Origin: Posidonia oceanica
Taxonomy: Eukaryota > Streptophyta > Magnoliopsida > Alismatales > Posidoniaceae
Assembly: GCA_037176725.1 (NCBI GenBank)
Contig: JAZBRS010000060.1
Location: 51,612,001-51,676,000 of the forward strand
DNA length: 64,000 nt
Direction: 5' to 3'
Part shown: in pieces, positions 44,097-55,691 of the stretch
Layout of the letters: every line of letters begins with the position of its first letter
Numbering within the stretch: position 1 is the stretch's first letter
Made by a program: the position numbers and the translations under genes
Notes under the pieces: model-generated
Seen by the model: the letters and a program-made list of their open reading frames with translations, nothing else
Told to the model about the DNA's origin: nothing
Database searches by the model: none

Positions 44097-46443
44097 AGAC
44101 TTATCGACCGAAATAGATAAGTTTCTGACTCATCAACTGAAATAGATAACTTTCGGACTCATCAACTGAAATACGGGATGATGTGATAAGTTTCGGACTT
44201 ATCGACCAGAATAGATAAGTTTCAGACTTATTAGCCAGAAATGGTGAATAGATAAGTTTCAGACTTATCAGCTGGAAAATAGGATAGATAAGTTTCAGAC
44301 TTATCAGCCAGAAAAGGGAATAGATAAGTTTCAGACTTATCGGCCGGAATAGAGGATTGATAGGGTCCGGACTTATCAACCGCAAAAGGAGGATATGATA
44401 AGTTTTGGAATTATCGACCGGAAAGGGGGATAGATAAGTTTCGGACTTATCGGCTGGAAAAGAGGATATGATAAGTTTCGAACTTATCGGCTGGAAAAGG
44501 ATATGATAAGTTTCGGACTTATCGGTTGGAATAGAGGATGGATAAGTTTGACTTATCGGCCGAAAAAGAGGATATGATAAGTTTTGGACTTATCGGTCGG
44601 AAAAGGATATGATAAATTTTGGACTTATCGACCGAAAAAGAGGATAGATAAGTTTTAGACTTATCGACCGAAAAAGGGGATAGATAAGTTTTGAACTTAT
44701 CAACCGGAAAAGAGGATATGATAAGTTTTGGACATATTGGCAGGAAAAGGATATGATAAGTTTCAGATTTATCGGTCGAAAAAGAGGATAGATATGTTTC
44801 GGACTTATCGACCGGAAAAGGGGATAGATAAGTTTCAGACTAATCAGCCGGAAAAGGGAATAGATAAGTTTCAGACTTATCAGTCGGAATAGAGGAATAG
44901 ATAAGTTTCGGACTTATCAGTCGGAATAGATAAGTATCGGACTTATCACTTGGAATAAATAAGTTTCGGACTTATCACCCGAAATAGATAAGTTTCGGAC
45001 TTATCACCCGAAATAGGTAAGTTTCGGACTTATCACCCAAAATAGATAAGTTTCGGACTTATCACCCGAAATAGATAAGTTTCGGACTTATCATCCGAAA
45101 TAGATAAGTTTCGGACTTATCATCCGAAATAGATAAGTTTCGGACTTATGACCCGAAATAGATTAGTTTCGAACGTATCACCCGAAATAGATAAGCTTCG
45201 GACTTATCAGCCGGAAAAGAGGATAGATAAGTTTCGAACTTATCAGCCAGAAAAGAGGATATGATAAGTTTCGGACTTATTGACCGGAAAAGGATATGAT
45301 AAGTTTCAGACTTATCGGTCGGAAAAGAGGATAGATAAGTTTCGGACTTATCGGCCGGAAAAGAGGATATGATAAGTTTCGGACTTATCGGTCGAAAAAG
45401 AGGATAGATAAGTTTCGGACTTATCAACCGGAAAAGGGGATACATAAGTTTTGGACTTATCAACCGGAAAAGGGAATAGATATGTTTTGGGCTTATCAAC
45501 CGGAATATATAAGTTCCGGACTTATCAACTGGAATAGATAAGTTTCGAACTTATCACCTGGAATAGATAACTTTCGGACTTATCACCCGAAATAGATAAG
45601 CTTCAGATTTATCACCGAAAATAGATAAGTTTTAGACTTATCACCCGAAATAGATAAGTTTCGGACTTATCACCCGAAGTAGGTAAGTTTCGGACTTATC
45701 ACCCGAAATAGATAAGTTTCGGACTTATCACCCGAAATAGATAAGTTTCAGACTTATCACTCGGAAAAGAGGATAGATAAGTTTCAGACTTATCAGCCGA
45801 AAAAGAGGATATAATAAGTTTCAGACTTATCAGCCGGAAAAGGATATGATAAGTTTCGGACTTATCAGCTGGAAAAGGATATGATAAGTTTCGGACTTAT
45901 CAGCCGGACAAGGAGATAGATAAGTTTCTGACTTATCAGCCGGACAAGGAGATAGATAAGTTTTGGACTTATCAGCCGGAAAAGGAGATAGATAAGTTTC
46001 GGACTTATCGGTCGGAAAAGGAGATAGATAAGTTTCGGACTTATCGGCCAGAAAAGGAGATAGATAAGTTTCGGACTTATCGGTCGGAAAAGGAAATAGA
46101 TAAGTTTCGAACTTATCGACCGAAAAGGAGATAGATAAGTTTCGGACTTATCGGCCGGAAAAGGAGATAGATAACATTCGGACTTATCGGCCGGAAAAGG
46201 AGATAGATAAGTTTCGGACTTATCGGCCGGAAAAGGAGATAGATAAGTTTCGAACTTATCAACCAGAAAAGGAGATAGATAAGTTTCGGACTTATCAGCT
46301 AGAAAAGGACTTATCAGTCGGAAAAGGAGGTTGATAAGTTTCAGACTTATCAGTCAGAAAAGGAGATAGATAAGTTTTGGACTTATCGACCGCAAAAGGA
46401 GATAGATAAGTTTCAGACTTATCAGTCGGAAAAGAAGATAGAT
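44097..46443 (-). repeat. GATAAGTTTCGGACTTATC tandem array
   Basis: This is a 2.3-kb array of roughly 70 units, 28-36 bp each. Every unit has the arms GATAAGT and ACTTATC around TTCGG (or TTTGG, TTCAG). The linkers fall into classes, for example ACCCGAAATA (44950-45170, 45570-45760) and GGCCGGAAAAGGAGATA (45840-46440). On the minus strand the core GGCCGATAAGTCCGA is the same as in the A and B arrays. It occupies the same place relative to the PPT. Confidence 0.93.
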
Positions 46444-46860
46444 AATGGGGATACCAAAGCCCGTTGACAGTTTGGGGTGTCAGCCTGAGGCACAGGATAA
46501 GACGATACCAATGGGCGACACTGATGCCCCTAGTATCAAGAAAAATATGACAGACCTACGAGTCTATCGATCAAGTGGAATGGCGACAAGTCATCAAACT
46601 CATCTGCCGGAAAGTTAGACAATATGACGGATGTCAAGCGAGTAGTTAGGGGTACCAACCCAGTGCTGGACAGTTTGACGGGCATCAACCGAGTAGTTTG
46701 GGCTACCAGCCCGGTGTAGAGGATAAGACCAAGGAGAGATACCCCTAGCGGAAGTACTGTCCCAACTAGTTCATCCAGAAAGCAGCGAGCCTGCCCCTGG
46801 CTGAGAACTGTCCGACGCCTTGCGAAGTCGAGAAGGATAGTAAAGAAGTGATTGATGTAT
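46444..46860 (-). other. Segment with PPT-like box and GTTTGACGGGCATCAAC units, element D
   Basis: This non-coding segment matches 6950-7260 of element A in reverse. It includes AGGGGCATC on the minus strand near 46523-46532 and two related units with GACGGGCATCAACCGAGTAG and TTTGGGCTACCAGCCC (46620-46730). The second unit contains arms GGGCT and AGCCC around ACC. Confidence 0.55.
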
Positions 46861-47050
46861 GCATGATTTATGCAAAGTTTGGTGTATGATTGATTTATTG
46901 TGTTGAATATGCATGATTTATGCAATTTGTGTTGAAGATGCATGATTTATGCAACTTTATTGTTTGTAGATGCATGATTTATGCAAATTTTGTTTTTTGT
47001 AAATGCATGATTTATGCAATTTCGTTTGTAGATGCATGATTTATGCAAAT
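46861..47050 (-). repeat. TGCATGATTTATGCA short tandem repeat
   Basis: There are six to seven units about 30-38 bp apart. Each contains arms TGCAT and ATGCA around GATTT and a T-rich linker. Confidence 0.85.
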
Positions 47051-48059
47051 TTTTATTGGCCTAGGCATTTGGAATGCTAAGATGCCTGCTATGTAGGAAA
47101 GAGTAGTCCTCAACTCATGAGACTCTACCTGGACTCCTAGACTGTAGGTGGCTCTCTGGAATGGACGGTGTCTCAGAGGGTGGTGTTTCTGATGGTGTGG
47201 TGAGAAACAAAGCTCCATGTCAAACTCTCTAGGACCTACACCTACTCTTTTATTTTCATTTTCATTTTTTTTTTACTCCCTCATAGGTTTGCAGGTTTAC
47301 TCTATCCCTAGCTTGGAGGTAAAAAACACCTGGTCTGGTGCTGGGGAGCTACTGCAAGACAGGGGTGGCTAGTCCCTAGAGGATTTGTGGGATTTCCAGG
47401 CGTATGCTCCTACTCCTCTCCAAGATAAGTCGTGGGGATAGGGCTATTCTGCTCACCTATCTCTCTAGGTCCGACTTCTATCTTCAATTTCTGTCTTCCT
47501 CTTTTTTTTTATGCCCTATTATTGATTGATTTTTTTGTTTGATTGCCTCTTTTTTTTCTCTTTTTCTCTTTTTTTTTCTTTTCTTTTGCTTTCACTCTCA
47601 CTCTCGGCCTATCATTTTCTCTTCCTCTGGAGGTATAGGTCCTATTAGGAGTTTGGACATTTCACTCTGTTCTTTTTATTGAATGGTGGCTCCCTCACTT
47701 GCTAGGACATCTAGGTAGTGTCAACTAAGGAGGGACAAACTCTTTCCAAAGCAGGCTAGCTATTCTGTTTTTCGTCATCGGGCATGATTATTATGAATGG
47801 GGATGATGATCTTTTGCCCCCCCTTTTTTTATCCTGAATGGGAATGATTGAATATCTTTTTTTTTTTTTTTGAATGGAGATGATTGATTTTTTTTTGACT
47901 AATGTTGCTATAAATGCATGTTGATTTTGCATGCTGTAGGAATGCTAGAAAAAAGGAAAGTATGCAACGCTAAGAATGTATGCAGATGCAATTTTCAAAT
48001 GCATAACTGTGAAGCAATGAATGCATGGAATAAAACAGAAAAGAAGAAAGACTCTGTAA
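47051..48059 (-). other. pol-to-3' spacer of element D
   Basis: This is the reverse counterpart of the A and B spacers: the minus strand has GGTGTAGGTCCTAGAGAGTT-like, GTGAGGGAGCCACCATTCAA and the CCCGATGAC block in the same order. T-rich runs lie at 47260-47275, 47500-47590 and 47850-47900. There is no sign of the DUF7745 ORF, so D lacks it. Confidence 0.6.
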
Positions 48060-48150
48060 GGCATGGATACCGCCTCGGGTCATTGGTAGTACTTCTTGAG
48101 GTAGCAAGAATTGACCGGTCCTGATTGCTTAACTTAGTCGATGTCCTCAA
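48060..48150 (-). pseudogene. pol: C-terminal tip of integrase, element D
   Basis: On the minus strand the codons give LEDID, a stop, then VKQSGPVNSCYLKKYYQ. This equals the last residues of pol in A and B (EPVNLCYLKKYY). Only about 25 codons remain. It marks where pol used to end and shows that D derives from a complete element. Confidence 0.75.
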
Positions 48151-48800
48151 GGATCAGATAGAGGATCACTGAGCCATGAAGCTCATAGGCGATCTGAGCC
48201 ATGTAGCCCAAAGGATCAGAAAGAAGATCGCTGAGCCATGAAGCTCACAGGTGATTTGAGCCATGTAGCTCAAAGGGATCTGAATGAGGATCGCTGAGCC
48301 ATGAAGCTCACAGGCGATCTGAGCCATGAAGCTCACAGGCGGTCTGTGCCATGTAGCTCAAAGGGATCTGAATGAGGATCGCTGAGCCAAGAAGCTCACA
48401 GGCGATCTGAGCCATGTAGCTCCAAGGGATTTGATTAAGGATCACAGAGTCATGAAGCTCACAGGCAATCTGAGCCATGTAGCTCAAAGGGATCTGAATG
48501 GGGATCACTGAGCCATGAAGCTCACAGGCGATCTAAGCCATGTAGCTCAAAGGGATCTGATTGAGGATCTGAGCCATAAAGCTCACAGACGATCTTAGCC
48601 ATGTAGCTCAAAGGGATCTGAATGGGGATCACTGAGCCATGAAACTCATAGGCGATCTAAGCCATGTAGCTCAAAGGGATTTGATTGAGGATCGCTGACC
48701 CATAAAGCTCACAGGCGATCTAAGCCATGTAGCCCAAAGGGATCTGAATGAGGATCACTGAGCCATGAAGCTCAAAGGCAATCTGAGCCATGTAACTCAA
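48151..48800 (-). repeat. About 62-bp tandem repeat (GAGCCATGWAGCTC)
   Basis: There are about ten units with GATCTGAGCCATGTAGCTCA, AAGGGATCTGAATGAGGATC and ACTGAGCCATGAAGCTCACA in succession. Each unit has two hairpins with arms GAGC and GCTC, around CATGTA and CATGAA. No similar repeat is seen in A or B. Confidence 0.9.
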
Positions 48801-49145
48801 AATGAGCTAGAAGTGTACCAAAGAGTATGCAATGTTGGTCCTACTGGGGACATATGCAGAGCGTGATGGCATGCAATGAGATGCAATGAAATGCCATGTA
48901 GTGAAATGCGATGTAATGCCGGCCGGCCAAATAGATAAGATATCAGCTAGATACAAATGCTGTGGTGCAAGTGTTGATGCAAAGTAATACCATGCGACGC
49001 AATGCGATGGAATGATGTGCAATGAGATGTTATGACATACAATAAGATGTAAATGATGTAATGACATGCAAAGTGATGCTATAAGATGCCAAGAGGGGCA
49101 TGATAAGTTGACGGACTCATAACCGGATGATTGGGGGTTATCAGC
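48801..49145 (-). other. GCAATG-rich segment, element D
   Basis: Degenerate ATGCRATG units (GCAATGAGATGCAATGAAATG and similar) resemble in reverse the GCATTGCAT segments next to the PPT in A and B (8800-8990). It looks like a second copy of the PPT-proximal region. No gene is seen. Confidence 0.5.
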
Positions 49146-49375
49146 CCAGGAGCAGGGCGCCAGACAAGACTAACGTGCTTGCGGTCCGGGTAGTTGGGGG
49201 TACAGGCTCGATGTTAGACAACTTGACGGGCGTCAACCGAGTAGTTTAGGCTACCAACCCAATGCTAGACAGCTTGACGGGCGTCAACTGAGTAGTTTGG
49301 GCTACCAGCCCGATGCTAGACAGCTTGACAGGCATCAACCGAATAGTTTGGGCTACCAACCCGACAGAGAAGGAG
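49146..49375 (-). repeat. TTGACGGGCGTCAA tandem repeat
   Basis: There are three to four units of about 55 bp: GACGGGCGTCAACCGAGTAG, TTTGGGCTACCAGCCCGATG, CTAGACAGCTT. Each has arms TTGACG and CGTCAA around GG. Some have a second hairpin, GGGCT and AGCCC around ACC. It is related to 46620-46730. Confidence 0.8.
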
Positions 49376-50725
49376 GATATCGACTGTCCAAAGGCCAAGC
49401 GATGACAGGAAGGGATTTCGACAAGTCCTCGGACCAGGCGACGACAAGGGATGGGATATCGGCAAGTCCGTAGACTTGGTGCAGGCAGGATATCGACGAG
49501 TCCGAAGACCTAGTGCAGCAAGGGATGGAAATCGATAAGTCCGTAGACTTGGCGCAAGCACGAGCAGGATATCGACAAGTTCGAAGACTTGGCACAGCAA
49601 GAACAGGATATCAACAAGTCCAAAGACTTAGCGCAGCAAAGGATATCGACAGATCCAGAAATCTGGCGCAATAGAGGGTATCGACAGATCCGAAGATCTG
49701 GCACAGCAAAGGATGAATATCGACAAATCTGAAGATCTGGCGCAGCAAAGGAATAGATATTGACAGATCTGAAGATTTGACACAGCAAAGGATATCGACA
49801 GATCTGAAGATCTGGCGCAGCAAAGGGGTATCGACAAATCCAAAGATCTGGCACAAGCACGAACAGGGTATCGACAAGTCTGAGGACTTGGCACAGGCAG
49901 GATATCGATAAATCCAAAGATCTGGCACAGCAAAGGGCAGGATATCGACAAGTCCAAAGACTTGTCATAGGCAAGAGTGGGATATCGACAAGTCCAAAGA
50001 CTTGGCGCAGGTAGGATATCGACAGATCCAAAGATCTAGCGCAGCAAAGGGCTGGATATCGACAAGTTCGAAGACCTAGCGCAGGCAAGAGCAGGATATC
50101 GACAAGTCTGAAGACTTGGCGCAGGCAAGAGTGGGATATCGACAAGTCCAAAGACTTGGTGCAGGCAAGATATCAACAGATCCAAAGATCTGGCGCAGCA
50201 AAGGGCAAGATATCGACAAGTCCGAAGACCTAGCGCAAGCAAGAGGGGGATATCGACAAGTCCGAAGACATGGCGCAGGCAAGAGCGGGATATCGACAAG
50301 TCCAAAGACTTGGCGCAAGCATGATATCGACAGATCCAAAGATCTAGCACAGCAAAGGGCAAGATATCGACAAGTCTGAAGACTTGGTGCAGGCAAGAGT
50401 GGGATATCGACAAGTCCAAAGACTTGGCGCAGGCAGGATATCGACAGATCCAAAGATCTGGCACAGCAAAGGGCAGGATATCGACAAGTTCAAAGACCTA
50501 GCGCAAGCAAGAGCAGGATATCGACAAGCCAAAAGACTTGGCATAGGCAGGATATCGACAGATCCAAAGATCTGGTGCAGCAAAGGGCAGGATATCGACA
50601 GATCCAAAGATCTGGTGCAGCAAAGGGCAGGATATCGACAAGTCCGAAGACTTGGCGCAAGCAAAGGATAGATATCGACACGTCCGAAGACCTGACGCAG
50701 CAAAGGATAGAATATCGATGCCAAA
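49376..50725 (-). repeat. About 38-bp tandem array with two interchangeable stems
   Basis: There are about 35 units beginning GATATCGACA. Two classes alternate irregularly. One has arms CAAGTC and GACTTG around CRAA, with linker GCGCAGGCAAGAGCG. The other has arms CAGATC and GATCTG around CRAA, with linker GCGCAGCAAAGGGCAG. Perfect examples of the first are near 50105 and 50145; of the second near 50168 and 50450. Intermediates occur near 49740-49780. It is non-coding; long ORFs here are repeat artefacts. Confidence 0.92.
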
Positions 50726-51188
50726 GGGTGACCGAGATGCCCCTGGTATCGAGGCACTGATGGGTTCGCCTTGCTGGAGAAGGAGAAAAAAGAGATAGGG
50801 ATGCAGGGGGTCAAACCGCAAGGTTCAGCCAAGAGGAGGTCTGCTGAGGAGGCTGGTCTACGGGTGTTCATGGACCACTACTGCTGTGTGCTGTTGAGGC
50901 AGTGGATGATGCTTGCTTGCCCATGTTCGCCTCTGAGGATAGGTCAGTTGATTGCTGTCTGCTTGCTGGAAGAAAGTTGTCGCAGCTTGCTGTATGCTTG
51001 ATGTCTGCATGCGATGTTTGCGGGACATGGAATGCTTGTAGCGTTGTTCTGGACTCGCAATTGCACTGGGCGCAGTGGATCTGTTCCTGATGGAGGATGC
51101 AAGATTTGTGTTGCTGATTGCGATAGGGTTGCTCTAAGAGTGCTCTGCTGTATGTGTTTTGACTAGAAAGCAGCTAACATGCCCCTGG
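50726..51188 (-). other. Segment between repeat array and gag remnant, element D
   Basis: On the minus strand this contains CCAGGGGCATC (about 50737-50747), another PPT-like box, and near 51172 a TAGCCAGGGGCATG motif also seen near 46790. No gene is recognised. I read it as part of a duplicated 3' region. Confidence 0.45.
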
Positions 51189-51935
51189 CTAGAAAAAAGT
51201 TGGAGTTGATCTGATCCGCATTGTTTGTTGCTTTCTGCTGTTGATTGCTCTGGCAGTACTGCTGTGGTTGTTGAAATTGCTTCTGCCTGTGATGCTGTTA
51301 ATCCGTGCCCCTATCATGTGCTGTGTAAGTGCAGGAGGCCGATCATGTGCCCCCATCGTCGAAGCTGTGAGGAGCTGGGGCGGTGGTAAGGGCGGAAGTG
51401 CAGTGTGGTGAGCCTGCCAAACTACAGATGGCTGCATCGGAACCTCAGGGGTCAAGAGAGGATGCGGAAAAGAGGGAGCAGGACCAGAAGAGAAGGCCAT
51501 GCCTTGCAACCTCTAGGTCGTAGCCCACAGATGTTGCGCTCGCATGGCAGAGGACTCGTCTACCAACGAGCAAGGATGTAAAGGTATGGCTGTTGAAGGT
51601 GGCAAGAAAACAAAAGTGCTGAGAGGGAAGGACCCTACAATAGAAGAGGACTCAGCAGAGTGGGTGCCAAAAGAGTCAAAGCCCTGAGTAAGGGGAGCAG
51701 TGAACTGGAAACCCGGAGCACGAGTGGCTGTCACCAAAACAGACTCAGTGACAGGCTCCGAACTAGCAAAAGTCTGCCGACGCCTCGAAATGAGTAGAGT
51801 GAAACTCCCAGGTGCCTGAGACTGGAATGCATGATAGGTAAGAATAGCAGAAGTGATAGCAAAGGAGTAAGGAGCCGACAGCGGGACATCCTCGAAAGCA
51901 ACTGAAAGTGAAGGCTCGCTAACACGCTGGGCCAT
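51189..51935 (-). pseudogene. gag: gag N-terminal remnant, element D
   Basis: ATG at 51935 begins MAQRVSEPSLSVAFEDVPLS. The stretch EPVTESVLVTATRAPG matches DPVTESILMTVTRVSK of element B, and TASTMGAHDRPPALTQH matches TVPTMGAHLPPPSAQH. An in-frame TAG lies at 51513-51515, before RLQGMA, exactly where B has a TAG before RLQGMA. Homology to gag fades near 51300, well before the conserved gag domain, so no particle protein can be made. Confidence 0.8.
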
Positions 51936-53098
51936 GGCTGACCGTGAGCGAGTGAGGATAAGGCTGCGGCGAAAACCAAAACGATGAGACCTACGGGGAG
52001 CTATCGTCGAAAACGACGAATAACTCGGGAAAAGATGGTCGAGAAAATGTCGCTATAGGGGTATCAGAGAACGAACGACTCGAACTCCAACTAAGGAACT
52101 CACTCTCTAACCTGTAACAACACACAAAAACGAATGTCAAATCTCGACAAGACAAATGCAAATGTTATTAGGGTGGCATGATGCATATGCATGCTTTCTA
52201 ATATGCTCTCTCTCACCAATCTAAGTGTGTCCTAGTAGACGTTCTACTCCGGGCTCTCACAAAGGGATATAGGTCTCCGACTCAAGGATAGAAATCAGGT
52301 GCCCGTTCTAAATCTTGGCTAAGGCTCAAGCAGAGAACGAGTGGTGCGTTGGAAGCTTCGACTCCTACTGTAGCAGTGAGCTCATACTAACACCGACACA
52401 ACCCCAGACAAGGGGAGACAGATCGACAACTCGTCCCATGCTAATAGTCATGGAACAAATGACCGGGACTGCCCTTCGTAAACTGATGGGTGGACTCAAA
52501 GGAGAAGATATGCATGCCCCTAGTATGATCATGTATGCAAGTATGCTTGATGTCTTTTACTTGATTTTTATTAACCAAAGGGATGAATGTGAATGTTTGG
52601 TTCTAGTTTTGCCTAGGGTACTTTCTTATTTGTCCTTGCATTTTCCATTTTTTTATTTTTTGTTTTTTTGTTTATTTATTTATTGTTTTTTTTTTGTTTT
52701 TGTTGTTTTGTTTTTTTTTTATTAAACCATGGGGGAAAGCAATCATGTCTCTAATTATCCTTAGGCTTAATTTGCAAAAAGGGAAGAAAACATCCAATTA
52801 TAGCATGTAAACATCAAACATCATGTCAAAAAGCATGTGCATGGCATGTGCTAGTGTTGTGACATGGTTTTTGAAAAAGAAAACACTCAATACATCCAAA
52901 AGGCATATATAACATTGGAATGGCATATGATAGGCATGGCAAGCAAATGTGTAAAGATAGGCATATAGACAAGGCATAAAGAAAGATATCAAAGCATGGA
53001 TAATGAAGCAAGCAAGTAAGGCAAACACATGCAAGCAATCAAGGAAACGGGAGAAAGCCACAGAGCGGAAAAGCAAAACGAAAGTTGGAGTCTAGTTA
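51936..53098 (-). other. 5' leader of element D
   Basis: This is untranslated. On the minus strand it holds the conserved leader blocks GGGCATGCATATCTTCTCCT and GAGTCCACC (about 52488-52520) and further matches near 52200-52330, as in B and C. A T-rich run lies at 52640-52725. No gene is seen. Confidence 0.6.
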
Positions 53099-53116
53099 TC
53101 CCCAGCGGAGTTGCCA
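53099..53116 (-). promoter_or_regulatory. Primer-binding site of element D
   Basis: TGGCAACTCCGCTGGGGA on the minus strand lies five bases inside the 5' LTR. It is the same PBS type as at 15246 and 58040. Confidence 0.87.
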
Positions 53117-53645
53117 GTTTCTGTAACCATGCGACCGAACGGCTCGATGACCGAATCGCTGGTCACGGCCAAATAAGATGAAGAAAAATAGGCAAAGGCC
53201 AAAGAAAAGAAAACAAAACATGGAGTAGCCACCTCGTCTATTTGGAAAACCGGAAGACAAGGAAAACTGGAAAAAAACATGTAAAATAAATAAAATGCAA
53301 AGGATATGACACAAGGTCATTACGGGCCAGAGATCGGGCAAGGACTCCTATTACGCATGGGGAAGGTGTTAGGCACCCCCATGCGCCCGAGAGAGTCGGT
53401 CTTTCTGGGCTATTCTGCACATTTGTGGCTAAATGTCGACAATGATGCCATTTACTGTACGCCCAAGGGCGATTATGCCATGCCAAGTAAAAATCAAGCT
53501 ATATGCCTTTGAAAACATGCAAGAAATATCATTCGAATCCATGTAGCTACTGTAGATGTATAAATCAGGACACATGACCAAAATAGAGACAAACAAATCC
53601 AAAATCAAGTGAATTAAGCCTTAAAACAAAGTTCAATTTACTGGA

Positions 53646-54422
53646 TGTGTTGGACGCTGGGATTCCCAACGTCTTATGTTAGACGCATAGGATCCTGCGT
53701 CTAACACATAAAACACAGATTTACAATAAGGCTTTTCTGAAAATTAACGGACCTATTATTTAACTCATGAAAAATCAAAATACAATGGGGAAGTGATAGG
53801 CAATCAGGATATGTATTCCAATATCAACTTACAAAGCCATTCAAACATTTCGAAAGATTATTTCTTAAAAGATGATAGCCTGGTGTGTACGACGCGAGAT
53901 TCACAGCGTCTTACATAAGATGCTATCAAATCTGCGTCTTACACCCATCAACAGATGCTCAAGCAGGAGCAAGGCAAGGAAATTTATATTCTTGTCAAAT
54001 AATCCCATGAAACAAATATGATGGGTAATAAGATCAAACATACCCTGACATCAAACACCAAACCTCAGACATTGACAAAAACTCATTAAAGGAACTAAAA
54101 AATTTTGTAAATCTGGACAGAGTTGTAGGACGCTACTATATCCAGCGTCTCATGCAAGACGCTACTCAGTACGCGTCCTACACCCCAAAAACAGTATTCA
54201 GGATAAAACTCAGAGAAAAATGCATGTTTTCAATTCAAATGCTTTTATAATAGAATCATGATAGGGATAAATCAAAATAGACTGTATATGACATGGATTG
54301 AGCATTAAGAAATAATTATAACATTTCTATGAAGGAAAACATGCGAAATCCATATCACAGGTGTAGGACGCTAGCTTTGCCTACGTCTTATGTAAGACGC
54401 ACCAGGCATAGCGTCCTACGCA
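53646..54422 (-). repeat. Inverted-tetrad modules 1-4 (LTR D right)
   Basis: Four modules start at 53646, 53882, 54122 and 54361, spaced 236, 240 and 239 bp. Module 3 is the cleanest: GACGC, 11 nt, GCGTC, 8 nt, GACGC, 10 nt, GCGTC, with outer GTAG and CTAC. The spacers between modules are not obviously repeats of one another. Confidence 0.85.
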
Positions 54423-55240
54423 TTGACAAAGATTTTGGATTGAGAATCCACTCAAACCGAAACAAATCGAAACAAAAAGCAACCAGTAAGCAAGAACAAA
54501 CATCCACGAATATGACCATGCAATTATTATAAAAAATGAGCCTCTAGATTGTTCCACCCACCTCCACTTCATCAACGTCAAAATCCGTTGAATTTTCCGA
54601 CCATAGGATGGTCGGGAGGTCATGGTGCTTGGCTATAAAGCTCAGTGAAGGCTTGGGGAGGATCGAGGAAAGCTATGGCAATATTAAAATGTATTCTCAG
54701 GGATGGGTCACCGCACACTCATTGGCCGTCGGCCTTGTGTGGGTGAACCCATCGTCGGAGTTAAAACAAGTGGCAAAACAGTGATGACATGCAAGAAAGC
54801 TCAAATAAAATGCATCAAAACAAACATATATGATATAGAAATTAAAATTCTAAGCTAAAGAGGAAGGATACCTACCTGTTTCGGTGGTTGGTGTAGCTTC
54901 CCTTCACCGGCAATTCTCCTCGGATTTGGACGGCAGTGGCGGTGGCTGGATGGCTGGGCTAGGCTCGTGAGAGGTCTGGGAGAGCTCGGGGTGGCTAGAG
55001 GTGTGAGAGTTCAAATGGAATTGGTCTGGTTAGCTCTCTAGAAATTCCTCAGGAAAATGGGTGCCAACCGTTTGAAAGAAGAAGAAAAAAGCTTTTGTAT
55101 GGCTACATGGGTTTGTAACGTGGGAAGATGAAATGAAAGGTCTTAGACATGGCCGAAAATGAGTTTAGGACAGAGGGCACAAAAGGATTTGCACTTGGGA
55201 GTCGTTTGGGATTCCAAAATCAAACTCTGTCAGTCCCGAT

Positions 55241-55380
55241 GCGTTGGACGCCTATCTGAGTGGCGTCCAACGTAGGACGCTGCCTCAAGTAGCATCCAAC
55301 ACCGCAAAGAGCTAAAAGTTGTTAGCCACTGGATTCCCTGCGTCTTACGTAAGACGCAGGCATATTCGGCGTCCAACGAC
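55241..55380 (-). repeat. Inverted-tetrad modules 5-6 (LTR D right)
   Basis: Module 5: GACGC, 11 nt, GCGTC, CAACGTAG, GACGC, 11 nt, GCATC. Module 6: degenerate first block, then GCGTC, TTACGTAA, GACGC, 11 nt, GCGTC. They are near the LTR start in the orientation of the element. Confidence 0.82.
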
Positions 55381-55691
55381 CCAGAGAGAATTTTTGGATA
55401 TATTGGGTGTTTTTGGTTGGATTTTTTATTGGGCTTGGGCTTGGACTTGGGTTTAGGCTTGGTTTAGGACAAGGCTTAGGTCTAGGCTTGGTTTTGGACA
55501 AGGCTTGGGTTTAGGTTTAGTCTTGGTATTAGGCTTGGGTTTAGGCTTGGTATTGGGATTAGGCTTGGGTTTTGGATTAGTTTTAGGATTGGGTTTGGGT
55601 TTAGTGAATAGGTGGGGGCCGCCACGACCGAGCACATTCTTGAGAGAAAACCATCGATGAAGGACTACAAAATCGGGGTGTCTACAGAAAC

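Larger units (their letters stand above)
41246..55686 (-). mobile_element. Element D: complete non-autonomous Tat-related LTR element
   Basis: This 14.4-kb minus-strand element has two LTRs (41246-43710 and 53122-55686), PBS, PPT and a perfect 5-bp target duplication. In its own 5' to 3' direction: LTR, PBS, leader, gag N-terminus (51935 to about 51300), a duplicated 3'-type repeat block (51180-48140), the last codons of integrase (about 48150-48060), spacer, tandem repeats (47050-44097), PPT, LTR. There is no protease, RT or RNase H, so it depends on other elements. It resembles large derivative elements (LARDs or TR-GAG types) but keeps Tat cis signals. Confidence 0.92.
53122..55686 (-). 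repeat. 5' LTR of element D (2565 bp)
   Basis: It starts TGTAGACACCCC at 55686 and ends GGTTACA at 53122. It is about 95% or more identical to the left LTR by eye. It has the same six inverted-tetrad modules (53646, 53882, 54122, 54361, 55241, 55320), generally less decayed than on the left. It carries about 140 bp (about 54599-54738) absent from the left LTR. Confidence 0.93.

Noticed and set aside
44097..46443. CRISPR-like regular repeats with palindromic cores
   Set aside because: The spacers are themselves repeats, there are no cas genes, and the DNA is a plant retrotransposon. This is a tandem satellite.
49316..50871. Series of overlapping ORFs with repeated DLSISC and RQVFGLVDI
   Set aside because: They are translations of the 38-bp tandem array in several frames. 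The unit number differs and no start, domain or codon bias supports a protein.
53117..53121. GTTTC between LTR and PBS of D as a link to the GAAAC target duplication
   Set aside because: It is the reverse complement in the wrong orientation to be a duplicate of the target, and the gap between LTR and PBS has a different length and sequence in B and C.
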